Positions 54,665-63,730 are shown, counted from the first letter of the stretch. The stretch: 64,000 nt of DNA from Streptomyces flavotricini (GCF_020639365.1 NZ_JAINUL010000001.1:503437-567436), one strand, 5' to 3'. Numbers and translations: made by a program. The notes: a model not told the origin generated them from the sequence alone.

Positions 54665-54856
54665 CTACATGCGGGTGGCGGCGAAACCGATGAGGATGAC
54701 CGCAGTGATCACGATGCCGGTCAGCCCGGCCCAGCCGCCCAGAAGTGCGCACGCCGCCACGACGGCGAAGGCGCCCAGCATCAGTGCGGCGAACGCCCGG
54801 GCCGACAACCCACGGTCATCACTGTCTTCTGCATGCGCCTTCGTTTTCTTGGTCAC
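54665..54856 (-). CDS. Small two-helix membrane protein
   Basis: 63 residues from GTG. A polar start (TKKTKAHAEDSDDRGLSARA) leads into two hydrophobic helices separated by Gly/Trp (LMLGAFAVVAACALLGGWAG; GIVITAVILIGFAATRM), with a very short C-terminal tail. Family not recognised. It lies just downstream of the CstR-like gene but is separated by 137 bp. Confidence 0.6.
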   Translation of the reverse strand: MTKKTKAHAEDSDDRGLSARAFAALMLGAFAVVAACALLGGWAGLTGIVITAVILIGFAATRM

Positions 54857-54993
54857 CGTGCGCACGGTATCGAGTCTGGCTGGCCGGTCTCGCGTCGGGG
54901 GCTCACGAGTGGGGCGCGACACCGCGCCATGGCCGGTGCGGGCACGCGGACGGCCCGGTTCGCGGTGGCTGCCGGGCCGTTCGGGGTGGTGCG

Positions 54994-55900
<907 letters not shown>

Positions 55901-55952
55901 GATGAGGCGTTCCATCCTTATTGTCGATTACACCCTGTCATAGGCGATATTT

Positions 55953-55966
55953 TACCCGGGGGGGTA
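55953..55966. promoter_or_regulatory. CstR-type operator upstream of the rhodanese-DUF2892 gene
   Basis: TACCCGGGGGGGTA, an inverted repeat of TACCC with a 4-base centre, in the gap between the TauE-type gene stop and the rhodanese start. An AT-rich GATATTTT sits immediately beside it, a likely promoter element. Confidence 0.75.
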
Positions 55967-56017
55967 TAGAGGAGGGCGTGGCGACGGGGCTCCGTCACGG
56001 GTTGCGGAGGGGGAGGG

Positions 56018-56764
56018 TCAGTGGAGGGCGTCGATGAGCATGAGGGCGGCGACGGCCAGGAGCACGATCGCGAAGATCCGTTGGAGGGTGGGGCCGGAGA
56101 TTCTGGAGGCGAGGCGTTTGCCGTCCCAGGCGCCGAGGATCGCGGCGCCGGTGAAAGGGGCGATGACCGCCCAATCCAGGGGCGTGCTGGTGCCGGCGCG
56201 GGCGGCGAGCGCGGCGAGGGAGTTGAGGGTGATGACCAGCAGGCTGGTGCCGACCGCGGCGCGCATGCGCAGTCCGAGGACGCCTACGAGTGCGGGGACG
56301 GCGAGGAAGCCGCCGCCGACGCCGAGAAACCCGGTGACCGCCCCGAGTCCGGCGCCCGCGCCTGCGGCCCGCGCCGGTCTGACGGGCCTGGGCTGCCGTT
56401 CGGGATGGGGCGGCTTGAGCATCCTGAGGGCGGCGAGGGCCGCGATCGCGGCGAACGCTGCGGTCAGCCCCGCTTCGGGCAGGCGGGTGGCGAGGGTGGC
56501 CGCGGCGATCGCCGGTACGATCCCGGCGGCCGCGAACAGGACGCCGGTCTTCCATCGGACGTTGCCGGAGGTGGCGTGGGCGTAGAGGGCGGTCGCGGAG
56601 GTGGCGGCGACGATGATCAGTGAGGCGGTGGTGGCGGCGGCCGGTGTGAAGCCGAGGAGGTAGATCAGGGCGGGGACGGCCAGGACACTGCCGCCGCCTC
56701 CGAGCGCCCCGAGGGCCAGGCCGATGACGGCCCCGGCGGCGAGGGCGAGTATGAGCGTGCTCAC
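56018..56764 (-). CDS. TauE/SafE-family sulfite/sulfur-compound exporter
   Basis: 248 residues, about eight membrane helices in two repeats: LALGALGGGGSVLAVPALIY and GAVTGFLGVGGGFLAVPALV carry the G-x-G-G-G signature of each half. It starts at a GTG overlapping the rhodanese stop (GTGA). In cst operons the TauE protein exports sulfite or thiosulfate formed by the sulfur oxidation enzymes; direction here is inferred. Confidence 0.9.
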   Translation of the reverse strand: MSTLILALAAGAVIGLALGALGGGGSVLAVPALIYLLGFTPAAATTASLIIVAATSATALYAHATSGNVRWKTGVLFAAAGIVPAIAAATLATRLPEAGLTAAFAAIAALAALRMLKPPHPERQPRPVRPARAAGAGAGLGAVTGFLGVGGGFLAVPALVGVLGLRMRAAVGTSLLVITLNSLAALAARAGTSTPLDWAVIAPFTGAAILGAWDGKRLASRISGPTLQRIFAIVLLAVAALMLIDALH

Positions 56765-57120
56765 GCTATCCGGCCGCTGCTTCCGCGTTCGTCGACGACC
56801 GGCAGCCCGGCTGCCGCCCAAGCGTTCATGCCGCCCTTGACGTCGACGGCCTCGGCTCCGCGCCCGGCCAGGAGTTTGGCGGCCTGTTGGGAGCGGTGCC
56901 CGGAGCGGCAGATCACCACCAGCGGCCGGCCTTCGGCGACGGAGGGCAGGGTGGCGCCGGTGACCAGCCTGGAGAGCGGAACGTGGACGGCGCCGGGGGC
57001 GTGGCCGGCGTTCCACTCGACCTGCTCGCGTACATCGAGGAGAACGGCGTCGCCGTCGATGGTGTTCTGGCGGGCCTGGGCGGGGGTGACGCGGTCAGCG
57101 CCGCGACGGAAGAGGAACAT
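56761..57120 (-). CDS. Single-domain rhodanese
   Basis: 119 residues. TPAQARQNTIDGDAVLLDVR, EWNAGHAPGAVHVPLSRLV and the active loop VICRSGHRSQQAA (Cys near 70, CRSGHRS form). It passes sulfane sulfur to or from the persulfide dioxygenase product. Encoded directly after the CstB-like gene (43 bp) and coupled to the exporter gene. Confidence 0.93.
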   Translation of the reverse strand: MFLFRRGADRVTPAQARQNTIDGDAVLLDVREQVEWNAGHAPGAVHVPLSRLVTGATLPSVAEGRPLVVICRSGHRSQQAAKLLAGRGAEAVDVKGGMNAWAAAGLPVVDERGSSGRIA

Positions 57121-57163
57121 CCGTCTTCCTTCCGATTGTCGGTGGGGAGGGGGTGGCTGCGGT

Positions 57164-58531
57164 TCAGCTGCCGGTGCCGGCGGTGAGGGGCAGGCCGGCG
57201 TCGGCCGCCGCGTCGAAGGAGTCGTCGACTGCGACGACGTCGCGGCCCGCGGCGTCGAGCAGGGACGCGGCGATACCCGCGCGCATCCCGCCCGCGCAGT
57301 GCACCCAGACCGTCCCTGCCGGTACGTCGGCCAAGCAGCGGTGGAGATGGTGGATCGGGATGTGTACGGAGCCTTCGATCCAGCCCGTGGCGCGTTCGGA
57401 GTTCCGGCGCACGTCGAGGATCACGTCCGGGCCGGGGTCCAGGGCGGCGAGGTCGGCGAAAGTGGCGCGGGGGAAGGAGCGCGGGGTGTGGCCGCCGGGT
57501 ATCCAGTCGCGGGGGGTGCCGGTGGCGGCCGCGGCCGGGCGGTCGATGCCGACGCGGACCAGCTCGCGCTGAGCCGCGGCGAGCTGGGCGGGTGACTCCG
57601 CGAGCAGCGTGACGGGCTTGCCCCGGGGAATCATCCAGGCGAGGTAGGTGGCGATCTTCCCCTCCGCCTCGAAGTTGAACGAGCCGGCGACGTGGCCTTC
57701 GGCGAACGCGATCCGGTTGCGCAGGTCCACCACCCACTCCCCGGCGGCCAGGCGGTCGGCGATGTCGGCGGCCTCGGCCCACGGGGGCACGGTCAGGTCC
57801 ACCGGGCTGGGGCCTTCGGCGTTGGCCGGGCCCATGTGGGCGTAGTAGGCGGGCACGTCCTCCAGGCCGCCCAGCAGGGCGGCGACGAAGGACCCGACGT
57901 CCTTGACCAGGGCGTCGTTGCCGACCTTCTCCTTGCCGATGGTGGTGGTGTCGCCCTCCGACTGGGAGGAGGAACAGAAGCTGCCGAAGCCGTGGGTGGG
58001 CAGCACCGGGGTCTCGTCGGGGAGCTCGGCGGCCAGCCGGTGGGCGGATGCGTGCTGGGCGCGGGCCAGCTGTTCGGTCAGCCGTGGTTCGACCAGGTCG
58101 GGGCGGCCCACCGAGCCGATCAGGAGCGACCCGCCAGTGAACACCGCGGCCACGGTTCCCTGCTCTTGCAGGACGTAGGAGGTGTGGTGCGGGGTGTGTC
58201 CGGGTGTGGCCATCGCCCGCAGGGTGATGTCCCCGTCCACGGTGACCACATCGCCGTCGGCGACTGGGATGCGGGCGAAGGCCACGCGGGCGGCGGCGGG
58301 CACGAGGTAGGCGGCGCCGGTGATGCGGGCCAGGTCCAGGCCGCCGGTGAGGTAGTCGTTGTGGACGTGCGTTTCCACCACGTGCGAGAGGCGCACACCT
58401 CGCGCGGCAGCCGCCGCCAGGACTCGGTCGATGTCGCGGGGCGGGTCCACCACCACCGCGGTGTGCGCGCCGCCTGCCAGGTAGCTGCGGTTTCCGAGGC
58501 CCTCGGTCTCGATGGTGTCGATGAAGAACAC
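57164..58531 (-). CDS. CstB-like persulfide dioxygenase-rhodanese
   Basis: 455 residues from GTG with AAAGGAG upstream (an in-frame ATG at 58555 lies next to an operator). The N-terminal metallo-beta-lactamase domain has ETHVHNDYLTGG, the ETHE1/CstB metal motif with Tyr in place of the last His, and TPGHTPHHTSYVL. After residue 245 come two rhodanese modules: the first lacks the active Cys (VVDLRNRIAFAEGHVAG ... LLAESPAQ), the second has it (VWVHCAGGMRAGIAASLL). In CstB this enzyme oxidises persulfides to sulfite and makes thiosulfate. First gene of the leftward operon. Confidence 0.9.
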   Translation of the reverse strand: MFFIDTIETEGLGNRSYLAGGAHTAVVVDPPRDIDRVLAAAAARGVRLSHVVETHVHNDYLTGGLDLARITGAAYLVPAAARVAFARIPVADGDVVTVDGDITLRAMATPGHTPHHTSYVLQEQGTVAAVFTGGSLLIGSVGRPDLVEPRLTEQLARAQHASAHRLAAELPDETPVLPTHGFGSFCSSSQSEGDTTTIGKEKVGNDALVKDVGSFVAALLGGLEDVPAYYAHMGPANAEGPSPVDLTVPPWAEAADIADRLAAGEWVVDLRNRIAFAEGHVAGSFNFEAEGKIATYLAWMIPRGKPVTLLAESPAQLAAAQRELVRVGIDRPAAAATGTPRDWIPGGHTPRSFPRATFADLAALDPGPDVILDVRRNSERATGWIEGSVHIPIHHLHRCLADVPAGTVWVHCAGGMRAGIAASLLDAAGRDVVAVDDSFDAAADAGLPLTAGTGS

Positions 58532-58557
58532 GCGGTTGCTCCTTTCGGCTGACATTT

Positions 58558-58606
58558 ACCCCCGGGGGTATATTTTCGAGCCTAGCACGGGTACCCCGGG
58601 GGGTAT
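58558..58606. promoter_or_regulatory. Paired CstR-type operators between the CstB-like and DUF302 genes
   Basis: TACCCCCGGGGGTA (58558-58571) is a perfect 14-bp palindrome and TACCCCGGGGGGTA (58593-58606) a near-perfect one, centres 35 bp apart. They sit between divergent genes, so both directions should be controlled by the repressor at 54994. Confidence 0.85.
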
Positions 58607-58684
58607 TTTGGGCGATGCAGCGAACCCGCTCACACCGGGCGGCCACCCGCCGCCCGGTCTCGCACCCCGGACAGGGATGACGCC

Positions 58685-59080
58685 ATGCGCTACGACCGGA
58701 CCGTCCACCTCGATGCAGACTTCCCCACGACCGTGGCCGCGGTCCGCGAGGCCCTTGCCGCACAGGGCTTCGGCATCCTCACCGAGATCGACGTCACCGC
58801 CACCCTGAAGGCCAAGCTCGGCCACGACATGGAGGACTACCTGATCCTCGGCGCCTGCAACCCGCCGCTCGCCCGCCAGGCCCTGGACGCCGACCGCACC
58901 GTCGGCCTCCTCCTGCCCTGCAACGTCGTGGTCCGCACCGACGGCGACCGCACCGCCGTCCAGGCCCTGGACCCCGGCGTCATGGTCACCCTCACCGGCC
59001 TGCCCGCCCTCCAACCCGTCGCCGAGGAGGCCACCCGCCGCCTCGACGCCGCCCTCAGCGCCCTCGAAACCACCGGATGA
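58685..59080 (+). CDS. DUF302 family protein
   Basis: 131 residues. VHLDADFPTTVAAVREALAA, GFGILTEIDVTATLKAKLGH, ILGACNPPLARQALDADRTV, LLLPCNVVVRTDGDRTAVQA: the typical DUF302 order, a small alpha/beta domain with conserved Cys in ILGACNPP and LLPCN. Function unknown but the family is often next to sulfur-metabolism and CsoR-type genes. Divergent from the CstB-like operon and under the same operators. Confidence 0.9.
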   Translation: MRYDRTVHLDADFPTTVAAVREALAAQGFGILTEIDVTATLKAKLGHDMEDYLILGACNPPLARQALDADRTVGLLLPCNVVVRTDGDRTAVQALDPGVMVTLTGLPALQPVAEEATRRLDAALSALETTG

Positions 59081-59219
59081 CCGCCTCACACAGGCCGCCG
59101 GGGCGGGAAGAGGGCAACCCCGCAGCAGCCGAGCGCCGGACGACGAGTCGATCCGGCCGGTCCCAAACGGTGCCTGCAAGGCCGACCGGAGCGCTCCGAG
59201 CCGGCCGAGTCGGCCCTCA

Positions 59220-59236
59220 GGGGCCAAGAGGTCCCC
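59220..59236. promoter_or_regulatory. DosR/OsdR-like dyad upstream of the OsmC gene
   Basis: GGGGCCAAGAGGTCCCC, half-sites GGGGCC and GTCCCC about an AAGAG centre, 83 bp before the OsmC start. It resembles the GGGAC-N-GTCCC dyads bound by DosR-type regulators. The spacing (5) differs by one from two related sites at 60358 and 63232. The 59081-59318 gap otherwise holds no gene. Confidence 0.45.
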
Positions 59237-59318
59237 GCCGGGACCCGAAAGGCTCATGCCCGAGGACCGCCAGCAAGATCAGAATGGCAATAGCCCACCC
59301 GAAACCGGAGACCCCGCC

Positions 59319-59810
59319 ATGACGGACACCGCACCGGCACAGTCGTCAAAGGACCTGCAACGACTCGACGTCACCCATGTCGAGGGCGACGTGTACGCCA
59401 TCGACGTGCGCGGACACCAGCTCCGCGTGGACCAGCCACTCGGAGCGGGCGGGACGGACACCGCACCCACGCCGACCGAACTGTTCGCCGCTTCCCTCGC
59501 CACGTGCGTCGCCTTCTACGCGGGGCGCTACCTGCTGCGCCACGGCCTGCCCCGGACGGGCCTGAGCGTGCGGACGGAGTTCGCGATGGCCGCCGACCCA
59601 CCCGCCCGCGTGGCCTCGGTGCACGTCGTGGTCACCCCGCCTCCCGAGCTGCCCGAGGAGCGGCGCGCCGGACTCCTCGCCGTCGCCTCGCACTGCACCG
59701 TCCACAACACGCTCCGGCAACCTCCGGAAACCACCGTCGAGCTGGAACCCTCCACTCCCGGTCGGCGTACAGACGAGTCGGCCCCGAGCCGAGCGTCCGA
59801 CAGGCCCTGA
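59319..59810 (+). CDS. OsmC/Ohr-type peroxiredoxin family protein
   Basis: 163 residues. GDVYAIDVRGHQLRVDQPLG, then the first Cys motif PTPTELFAASLATCVAFYAG, YLLRHGLPRTG and the second Cys in LAVASHCTVHNTL. Two-Cys OsmC enzymes reduce organic hydroperoxides or handle reactive sulfur. Its place between the sulfur module and the stress genes fits either job. Confidence 0.88.
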   Translation: MTDTAPAQSSKDLQRLDVTHVEGDVYAIDVRGHQLRVDQPLGAGGTDTAPTPTELFAASLATCVAFYAGRYLLRHGLPRTGLSVRTEFAMAADPPARVASVHVVVTPPPELPEERRAGLLAVASHCTVHNTLRQPPETTVELEPSTPGRRTDESAPSRASDRP

Positions 59811-59901
59811 GCAGCGCCGGCGCCGCGGCGGAGGCGGCCTTCGCCGACTTCTTGTGTTCCGGTCGGTCCCTCTTCGCGGTCGTGGCGGGTGACCAGCGGG
59901 A

Positions 59902-60315
59902 TCAGTCCGTCCCGGTCCGGGTGAGCCGTTTACGGTCGGCGGTCCCGGCCACCTTGATCGGGCAGGGCGCCACCCGAGGGCCCCAACGGCCTGGTTCCTC
60001 CCCCGCCCAGCGGGCGGTGTCCAGGTAGAAGGCACGCACGGCGATGAAGATCATCACTCGGTCGGCGCGTTCGACGACCGTCTCCTCGACGGCGCCGCGT
60101 TCCGCCAGGTAGTCGACGATCAGGGCTCGGATCGGGCCGGAGGCGAGCGGGTGGCGGTCGACGAGCTGGGCACAGGTGAGCTGCCCGGTGACCCTCTCCA
60201 GGAACCGCGAGGTGGTTGGGGCGTCGGCCGGCAGGTGGCCCAGCTCGCGCAGCCACGCGTAAGAGAGCGTGCCGCCGCCGCTGACGCCGCGGGCAGTGCG
60301 GCGCAGCGTGACCGG
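59902..60315 (-). pseudogene. Fragment of a site-specific integrase
   Basis: The frame encodes LSYAWLRELGHLPADAPTTS, FLERVTGQLTCAQLVDRHPL, ASGPIRALIVDYLAERGAVE, and FYLDTARWAGEEPGRWGPRV APCPIK. These match the N-terminal core-binding region I associate with streptomycete tyrosine-recombinase-type integrases (FLxxVTGQLSC...; LASGPIRDLLVDYLAERQP; WADDDPARWGPW). The catalytic domain is missing and there is no plausible start, so this is a relic of a mobile element. Recognition by pattern memory only. Confidence 0.45.
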
Positions 60316-60326
60316 GCCGTCTGCTA

Positions 60327-60380
60327 CCGGCATCGGCGCGTGCGCCGATGCCGGGCAGGGGCCGATCGGCCCCTGCCCGG
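60327..60380. promoter_or_regulatory. Two overlapping long palindromes upstream of the cNMP-binding gene
   Basis: 60327-60354 is a 13-bp stem with a GT centre (CCGGCATCGGCGC/GCGCCGATGCCGG). 60351-60380 is a 30-bp perfect palindrome whose core GGGGCCGATCGGCCCC (60358-60373) has the GGGGC/AC-N4-G(T/G)CCCC form also seen at 63232. The core may be a DosR/OsdR-like operator for the genes starting at 60453; the first hairpin may stop transcription from the left. Confidence 0.6.
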
Positions 60381-60452
60381 GGACCACAGGGCCCATGCCC
60401 GGGACCGGCGGGAGGGCCGAGACTGAAGACGGACCCGAACAGGAGGCCGTCC

Positions 60453-60917
60453 ATGCGCACCCCGTCACCCACCCGCGTCTCCGAGGCACTGCCCGCCGAC
60501 TGCCGTTCCCGGCTGATGGAACTGGCCCACGAGGTCAATTTCGACGAGGGAACGCGTCTTTTCCGCGAGGGCGGTCACGCCGACCGGTTCTGGATCGTCC
60601 GGTCGGGCACCGTGACCCTGGACGTCCACGTGCCCGGGCGGCGCGCCGCGGTCATCGAGAGCCTCGGCGCCGGCCAGCTGGTCGGCTGCTCGTGGCTCTT
60701 CAAGCCGTACGCCTGGCGCCTGGGCGCCGAGGCGATGACGCCCGTCCGCGCGTACGAGTTCGACGCGGAGCGAGTGCGGGCGCTGATGGACGCCGACGCC
60801 GTATTCGGCTCCGCCCTGGGCCACTGGGTCGGCCAGGTCCTCGCCAACCGGCTGCAGGCGGCCCGAGTTCGCCTTCTCGATCTGTACGCGCCTTACGGCA
60901 GCGGCAGCTTCCTCTGA
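60453..60917 (+). CDS. Stand-alone cyclic-nucleotide-binding (Crp/Fnr-like) protein without HTH
   Basis: 154 residues with AGGAGG before the ATG. A cNMP-binding fold fills the whole chain: FDEGTRLFREGGHADRFWIV, RSGTVTLDVHVPGRRAAVIE, SLGAGQLVGCSWLFKPYAWR, AEAMTPVRAYEFDAERVRAL, then a C-terminal helix. No helix-turn-helix follows, so it is not a DNA-binding Crp. The phosphate-cassette residues are poorly conserved. Probably a sensor or adaptor for the CBS protein encoded 28 bp downstream. Confidence 0.85.
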   Translation: MRTPSPTRVSEALPADCRSRLMELAHEVNFDEGTRLFREGGHADRFWIVRSGTVTLDVHVPGRRAAVIESLGAGQLVGCSWLFKPYAWRLGAEAMTPVRAYEFDAERVRALMDADAVFGSALGHWVGQVLANRLQAARVRLLDLYAPYGSGSFL

Positions 60918-60945
60918 CCATCCGTACGGCGAAGGAGCCCCGGCC

Positions 60946-61584
60946 ATGCCCGCATCCCGCTACACCGTCAGTGACGTCATGACGCACACGGCCGTCGCCA
61001 TCGGCCGGGAGGCGTCCTACAAGGAGATCGTCGAGCTGATGGACCAGTGGAAGGTCAGCGCGGTCCCCGTTCTGGAAGGTGAGGGGCGCGTCGTCGGCCT
61101 GGTCTCCGAGGCGGACCTGCTGCCGAAGGAGGAGTTCCGGCGTACGGACCCCGTGCTGCCCGAGCAGCTGGAGGAGGCTTCGAAGGCAGGCGCGGTGCTG
61201 GCCGAGGAGCTCATGTCGAGCCCGGCGATCACCGTGCACCCCGATGCTCCGGTCGCCGAAGCCGCCCGGATCATGGCCCGCAAGCACGTCAAGCGCCTGC
61301 CCGTGGTGAACGCGCTCGGCATGCTGGAGGGTGTGGTCAGCCGCAGTGACCTCCTGAAGGTGTTCCTGCGGCCCGACGAGGAGCTCGAAGAGGAGATCCG
61401 CCAGACCGTGCTCACCGAGCTCACACCCGGCGTGGACATGGAATTCGCCGTACAGGACGGGGTCGTCACTCTGCGCGGCCCACTGCGGGACCGGGCCGTG
61501 GTCCCGCTGATCGCGCGGGCGATCCGCGCGGTCGAGGGTGTCGTGGACGTCCGGATGGAGCTGGAAAGCACCATCGCCGCCTAG
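60946..61584 (+). CDS. CBS-CBS-BON domain protein
   Basis: 212 residues. A first CBS domain (VSDVMTHTAVAIGREASYKE ... VVGLVSEADLL), a second (LMSSPAITVHPDAPVAEAAR; HVKRLPVVNALGMLEGVVSR; SDLLKVFLRPDEEL) and a C-terminal BON domain (MEFAVQDGVVTLRGPLRDRA ... VVDVRMEL). CBS pairs bind adenine nucleotides; BON binds lipid or membranes. Typical of actinobacterial dormancy/stress regulons. A partial copy of its second CBS lies at 63641. Confidence 0.92.
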   Translation: MPASRYTVSDVMTHTAVAIGREASYKEIVELMDQWKVSAVPVLEGEGRVVGLVSEADLLPKEEFRRTDPVLPEQLEEASKAGAVLAEELMSSPAITVHPDAPVAEAARIMARKHVKRLPVVNALGMLEGVVSRSDLLKVFLRPDEELEEEIRQTVLTELTPGVDMEFAVQDGVVTLRGPLRDRAVVPLIARAIRAVEGVVDVRMELESTIAA

Positions 61585-61607
61585 CCTGCCTTCTCGTCGG
61601 TCGCAGG

Positions 61608-61730
61608 GTGCGTTGCGCGCCTTACCGAGACAGTTCTGCGAAGGACGCCCGCCCGGCGGCGCTGTCCGAACGTGAACGGGCCGTCCTGGCGCTCATCGGC
61701 GAGGGGCTCACCAACCGGCAGATCACCACG
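61608..61730 (+). pseudogene. LuxR-type HTH fragment
   Basis: LSERERAVLALIGEGLTNRQI is the first two helices of a NarL/LuxR DNA-binding domain. The expected continuation (third helix with TVKxHV) is replaced by unrelated sequence, and no receiver domain is encoded upstream. A remnant only; the rest of 61731-61936 holds nothing I can support. Confidence 0.5.
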
Positions 61731-61936
61731 ACGGTGCCGGCGCCGACCGTGTCAGCCGCGGGCTTCGCGGAGGATTCCGTCACTCCCACGGTCGTGCTGA
61801 AGACGACCACCAGCCCGATGACGGCGGCGTCCGGGTGGTCACCGATCGCGATGGTCAGGAGTGCGGGGCACCGAGCAGCCGAGCAGCCGAGCAGCCGACG
61901 GACGGCATTTCGAGCGCGCGACCGGTCATGGCTGGC

Positions 61937-62245
61937 TCATCCGGTGGGGACGGTGATCACCGGGTAGTGCGCGCGGTGCAGGAGGCCGTGGGCGACGGAT
62001 CCGATCCGCATGCCGGTGTATCCGCCGCGTCCGCGGCGGCCCACGACGACGGCCAGGGCGTGCTCGGCCACGCGTGCCAGTTCCCCGACCGGGTGGCCGG
62101 TGAGGACCTCGTGGGTGACGTGCACGTCCGGATACTTCTCGGACAGGCCTGCCGTGGCCTCGGAAAGCAGGGTGCGCTGGGCCCGCAGAGCCGCCCCCGG
62201 AGGTCGGCTTCGTCGAAGGCGAAGTCCACCGCGGCGGTGGCGGAC
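61937..62245 (-). pseudogene. Universal stress protein fragment, frameshifted
   Basis: Directly after the stop of the intact USP gene, AVDFAFDEADLRG (one frame) continues as AALRAQRTLLSEATAGLSEK, YPDVHVTHEVLTGHPVGELA and GRRGRGGYTGMRIGSVAHGL in another; a run of five Gs near 62203 is where six are expected. The ATP-binding motif at the end is intact, but the N-terminal half and several internal strands of the domain are missing. A relic of a second USP gene. Confidence 0.75.
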
Positions 62246-62248
62246 GCG

Positions 62249-63142
62249 CTAGTCGCTGCCCGTCCGGGGGATGAGGAGGACGGGGCAGTGGGCGTGGTGC
62301 AGCAGGCTGTGCGTGGCCCTGCCCAGGTTGGGGGCGAGTCCGAGGGGCCCTGGGACCCGGCGGCCGCCCATGACGAGCAGGTCTGCGTGCCGGGACGCCT
62401 CGACCAGCACACCGGCCACGGAGACGCTCTTCTCCGCATCGGCACGCAGCTCCAGGTCGGGGAACTCGTCGTAGACCACGTCCGTGACGGCCCGCAGGGT
62501 CTCTGCGTGCCCGCCGGCGATCTCGTCGATCCCGTCGAGCATGCTGACCACCTCGCCGACGGACTGGAGCACGTTCCACACGTGCAGCAGCCGGAGGGAG
62601 GCCTTGTGCAGCTCGGCTTCCCGGGCCGCGTACCGGGCGATCAGGAGGTCGTGTGGGTCGCGGATCGCCGCGAGGACCGTGCCGGTCTCCTCGGTCCCTT
62701 CGACGCCTCGGACGACGATGACGGGGGTCGTGGCGATGGCCGCGGTTTCCAGCCCGACCGAGCCGAGCATGAGCGAGTCGAACCCGCCCAGGCCGCGGTT
62801 GCCCACCACGACCGTGCCGTGGAGCCTTCCGGCCCGGTGCAGGCTGTCGACGGCGCCCGCGCGGCTGAACTCGGTGGTCACGTTCAACCCGGGGTACTCC
62901 GCCGACACGGCCTTCGCCGTGTCGTCCAGGAGCTCGAGGCCGCCCAGACGGACCCGTTCGATGGTCTCCGCCGACATGTGCAAGGCCCGGCCGTCGGTGC
63001 CGGCGCCGTACACGACGTGCAGCGGACGGTCCCGGCGTACGGCCTCCCTGGCCGCCCACAGGGCAGCGACGCGTGCCGGCTGCGAGCCGTCCACGCCGAC
63101 GGTGACCGAGCTGGTGTCCGGGGTGCGGAATGCGCTTTCCAC
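62249..63142 (-). CDS. Tandem-domain universal stress protein
   Basis: 297 residues from GTG with GGGAGG upstream. Two USP domains: the first starts VTVGVDGSQPARVAALWAAR and ends with GNRGLGGFDSLMLGSVG, a full G-2x-G-9x-G-S ATP-binding motif; the second starts TVLAAIRDPHDLLIARYAAR and ends GGRRVPGPLGLAPNLGRAT, an altered motif. This two-domain form is typical of actinobacterial hypoxia/dormancy regulons. A DosR-like dyad lies 90 bp upstream. Confidence 0.92.
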   Translation of the reverse strand: MESAFRTPDTSSVTVGVDGSQPARVAALWAAREAVRRDRPLHVVYGAGTDGRALHMSAETIERVRLGGLELLDDTAKAVSAEYPGLNVTTEFSRAGAVDSLHRAGRLHGTVVVGNRGLGGFDSLMLGSVGLETAAIATTPVIVVRGVEGTEETGTVLAAIRDPHDLLIARYAAREAELHKASLRLLHVWNVLQSVGEVVSMLDGIDEIAGGHAETLRAVTDVVYDEFPDLELRADAEKSVSVAGVLVEASRHADLLVMGGRRVPGPLGLAPNLGRATHSLLHHAHCPVLLIPRTGSD

Positions 63143-63640
63143 GATTCCTCCCAAACGAGAGGCCGATGAGGGGCACCACTCACGCTGGCACCGTCGGCGC
63201 TGTGGGAAGAGGGCCGCCCGGGGCCGCCGGCGGGGCCAAAGGTCCCCATCCTCACGGCTTGGCACTCAGGGCCCTCGCGGGCCCCCGACGACACGGACAC
63301 CACGCACGCGGCCGGGGCCCGGCAGGCAATGCCCTGGTGACGAGCAGCGCAACGCACGAAGGGAACCGCGGGCGGAACGAACCACGTGGCCGTCACCGCC
63401 CACGGCTGAAGGAGCGGAAACCGGTGAACGGCCGTGCGAGGAACGCAGAAAGGACGGAAAGAGTCCGCCCGCTTCTCGCGGATCCCGATTGTGCGGTGCA
63501 CGGCGCTCGGCCGCTTCTCCGCATCCTCTCAAGGACCCTTTCCGCACTTCCATGAAATCACCCCCGGGCGGAACCCACCAGGGCCGGCCGGACCGCTTCG
63601 GTGTCCCGGACGGCCCTACCCGCGGACAGGTCGCCCTTCG
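63143..63640. promoter_or_regulatory. Upstream region of the USP gene with a DosR/OsdR-like dyad
   Basis: GGGGCCAAAGGTCCCC (63232-63247) has half-sites GGGGCC and GTCCCC around AAAG; read on the minus strand it is GGGGACCTTTGGCCCC. It is 90 bp before the USP start and shares form and spacing with the site at 60358. The remaining 400 bases hold no gene I can support. Confidence 0.5.
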
Positions 63641-63730
63641 CGCGGCGACCTGCTCAAGGTCTTCCTGCGGCCGGACGAGGGCATCGGCGCCGAGATGCGC
63701 CCCGGCACGCCCCGCCGCCCGTTGACCGAA
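63641..63730 (+). pseudogene. CBS-domain fragment
   Basis: RGDLLKVFLRPDEGIGAEM matches the SDLLKVFLRPDEELEEEI stretch of the CBS-BON protein encoded at 60946, with silent-type base differences. It has no start codon and no preceding CBS sequence. A remnant of a second gene of this family. Confidence 0.65.

Noticed and set aside
61790..61936. Minus-strand hydrophobic frame (VIGLVVVFSTT...) between the LuxR and USP fragments
   Set aside because: One short hydrophobic stretch, no start codon and no matching family; not enough to call a gene.
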